Below, piece after piece: positions 32,301 through 33,261 of a stretch of 33,261 bases of DNA; within the stretch, counting starts at the first letter, position 1, and each line of letters opens with the position of its first letter. The stretch covers positions 1 through 33,261 of the forward strand of contig JAPLNX010000026.1 of NCBI GenBank assembly GCA_026400935.1, in the 5' to 3' direction. The translations under genes were made by a program, and so were the position numbers. Source of the DNA: Planctomycetia bacterium. GTDB taxonomy: Bacteria > Planctomycetota > Planctomycetia > Planctomycetales > Planctomycetaceae. The notes below the pieces were generated by a model. The model saw only the letters and a program-made list of their open reading frames with translations, searched no databases and was not told the DNA's origin.

Positions 32301-33158
32301 CCGACCGACGCGAACACCGACAACATTTACGAAGTCACCATCACCGCCGGCGACGGCAACGGCGGCTCCATCACTCAGGCGATTCAAGCCACCGTCATCG
32401 CCATCCCGGTCTACGACCGAATTCTCGTGCAATTCAACAGCGCAACGAGCGTCACGATTGAGCGGACGGAAGGGGACCAGACAACGTTGCAGACGCTCGT
32501 CGGCACGACGCCGATCGTGCTCGGCGACATCGCGGCTCGCTACGAATTCGTGCTGCCTGCAGCGAACGACACCGTCGTGTTCTCGGACGGAACTGCGAAC
32601 GACGGGCGCATGCTGTTCACGGGAACGAATCTGCGAACGGTCACGTTCAACACGTCGCAATCGCCGGCACTGTTTGTTTTCGGCGGCGACGGCAACGACT
32701 CGATCAAGATTGCCAGCTTGGATGCCGCGTCTCTCGCCGCCATCCAACTCCGGGGCGGCAACGGCAACGACACGCTCGACACCTCGTTGCTGACGATTGG
32801 GACCAACTTGATTGGCGACGCGGGCAACGATGTACTCAAGGGAGGGACCGGTAACGATACGCTGATCGGCGGAGCCGGGAACGACTCGCTCACCGGCGGT
32901 GCCGGTTCAGACCTTGTCGAGGAAGTGCTGGCGGGGCTCGTCACGCTCAGCGGCTCGGCTCTCAAAGCGACAACCGGCAACGACACGTTGTCGGGGATCG
33001 AACGAGTCTCGCTGATCGGCGGCGTCGGTGCGGACAAGTTTGACGCGACTGCGGCTCCCGCCACGATGAGCGTCACGCTGGTCGGCAACGGCGGCAACGA
33101 CACGTTGATCGGCGGTGCGGCGCTGTTGATTGTACGTAAGTTTTCCAGCAATTCATGA
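29349..33158 (+). CDS. Giant FG-GAP/RTX/cadherin surface protein, part 3
   Basis: The third frame (1269 residues) completes the FG-GAP set (to about 30020), then an RTX-like calcium-binding block (NVIIGGRGNDTLIGNGGADV) and an intervening beta-rich region. From 30549 follow six cadherin-like domains, arranged as two 207-residue tandem units plus a diverged third; each unit pairs FSLAENSAN with VNENLTA-type domains and carries TVTATDAD and TINITAVNDNSPVF calcium motifs. A second RTX block (GGDGNDSI ... GGTGNDTLIGGAGNDSLTGG) follows. It then ends abruptly at GGAALLIVRKFSSNS, which does not continue the GGxGND pattern, so the 3' end was probably lost at about 33120-33135. GTG 29349 follows a 10-bp deletion, not a true start. 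Likely exported and Ca-binding; adhesion is inference. Confidence 0.8.
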   Translation: MIFGGASLPQTIDLATLGQVGQPAGVTIFGAGAGDLSGRSVSSAGDVNGDGFDDLLIGAPHANAAGNSNTEAGKSYLIFGGASLPTTINLASLGSAGVTISRVEGDDLSGISVSSAGDVNGDGFDDLLIGADRAAASGNGKRSAGESYLIFGGASLAETINLARLGATGITIFGADTYDLSGGSVSSVGDVNGDGFDDLLIGAHHANASGNGKAYAGDSYVLFGGDFTAAVTHPGTAASETLTGNASANVIIGGRGNDTLIGNGGADVSRGGEGNDTFQISDLTFQKIVGGNGSDTLRLDGSGLSLNLMTLADNLLLGIEQIDITGSGNNTLTLNRAEVLNLSDESNTLLVRRNAGDTVNRGSGWTQGANETIGPDTFEVFTQGRATLKVQSSITLDNTFDPVLNDATFSLAENSANNTAVGTVTATDADVIKTLSYSITGGNTLGNFAINSTTGAITVANNTNLDREQAASVVLTVQVSDGGPGTDRTDTAQVTINITAVNDNSPVFTSSGTRNVNENLTAVGTVTATDADLPAQTVTYTITGGADAAKFNLTTAGVLTFKAAPNFESPTDVGANNGYELIVTANDGNGRTTTQAITVNVTDLNEFDPVLNNATFSIAENSANSTAVGTVTATDADVIKTLSYSITGGNTLGNFAINTTTGAITVANNTNLDREQAASVVLTVQASDGGPGTDRTDTAQVTINITAVNDNSPVFTSSGTRSVNENLTAAGTVTATDADLPAQTVTYTITGGADAAKFNLTTAGVLTFKAAPNFESPTDIGTNNGYELIVTANDGSGRTTTQAITVNVTDFNEFTPVLNDATFSLAENSANNTAVGTVTATDADVIKTLSYSITGGNSLNIFVINSATGAITVANNTNLDREQVASIVLTVQVSDGGPGVARTDTAQVTIAIIALNDNSPIFTSDNTINVPETTTFVTTVVATDADLLAQTVTYSITAGADATKFTINTTTGELSFLVAPTLAVPTDANTDNIYEVTITAGDGNGGSITQAIQATVIAIPVYDRILVQFNSATSVTIERTEGDQTTLQTLVGTTPIVLGDIAARYEFVLPAANDTVVFSDGTANDGRMLFTGTNLRTVTFNTSQSPALFVFGGDGNDSIKIASLDAASLAAIQLRGGNGNDTLDTSLLTIGTNLIGDAGNDVLKGGTGNDTLIGGAGNDSLTGGAGSDLVEEVLAGLVTLSGSALKATTGNDTLSGIERVSLIGGVGADKFDATAAPATMSVTLVGNGGNDTLIGGAALLIVRKFSSNS
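30549..31790 (+). repeat. Two 621-bp tandem repeats (cadherin units)
   Basis: Unit starts at 30549 and 31170, with a third start at 31791, are exactly 621 bp apart. Units one and two are nearly identical at the DNA level; the third diverges and ends near 32400. 621 is a multiple of three, so unit gain or loss keeps the frame. Confidence 0.85.
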
Positions 33159-33261
33159 TCGCGGCACGCGGTTTGCGCCAGAGATATTTTCAGATGTTCA
33201 TCTGCCAATATTTCTGGGAGCGACAGGATGTCCGACGCTGTGGATCACGGATCGATTTCTG
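33134..33261. other. Unrelated sequence after the broken RTX end
   Basis: From about 33134 the sequence loses the GGxGND pattern and starts GTAAGTTTTCCAGC. IS66-type element ends begin GTAA, so an insertion-sequence end is possible. A short frame from ATG 33194 is open to the window edge. No gene is identified. Confidence 0.35.

Overview
The window looks like chromosomal DNA of a planctomycete. The signs are a paired DUF1549/DUF1553 cytochrome-like protein and DUF1501 proteins with Tat-type leaders, a TIGR03032-like gene, and a giant secreted FG-GAP/RTX/cadherin protein whose N-terminus carries the LExRxLL motif common in planctomycetes. No species can be named from the sequence alone.

Left half (606-16135): a genomic island sits in the 3' end of a selenocysteine tRNA gene (16115-16208, minus strand, anticodon UCA). 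A 22-bp direct repeat (606-627 and 16114-16135) copies the tRNA 3' end and marks attL and attR. Next to attR lie a tyrosine integrase, a Cro/Xre-type regulator with a likely operator, an excisionase-like HTH protein, a winged-helix protein, a DnaB-like helicase and a probable helicase-loader/replication protein. This is a compact plus-strand replication/integration module (11487-16173), preceded by a strongly structured leader (11389-11475). The left part holds small phage-like ORFs and a metallopeptidase-like protein. Between them, on the minus strand, is a complete type I restriction-modification operon, hsdM-hsdS-hsdR, followed by a SprT/YgjP-type metalloprotease and a DCD-like domain protein (10568 down to 2797). 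It is bracketed by the 5' end of a different hsdM (10573-11070) and the 3' end of a different hsdR (2428-2784), so one type I system appears to have replaced the middle of another. The attachment site lies inside the integrase reading frame: in the excised circle the integrase would continue in frame into the small ORF now at the far left end.

Junction zone (1-605 and 16152-17128): two diverged, same-direction fragments of one IS4-like transposase lie outside the two ends of the island. The C-terminal part of a second tyrosine recombinase lies on the other side of the tRNA. Sequence just left of attL resembles the last residues of the resident integrase, so tRNA-Sec seems to have been used repeatedly.

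Right half (17129-33261): a polyprenol-phosphate mannosyltransferase-like gene (minus), then a plus-strand cluster of DUF1549/DUF1553, DUF1501, a mutarotase-fold-like protein and a second DUF1501 (18215-24633). About 750 bp without a convincing gene follow, then a TIGR03032-like gene broken by one amber codon, then a surface-protein gene (26585-33158) in three pieces because of a 1-bp loss in a G run and a 10-bp deletion. Its 3' end stops abruptly against unrelated sequence.
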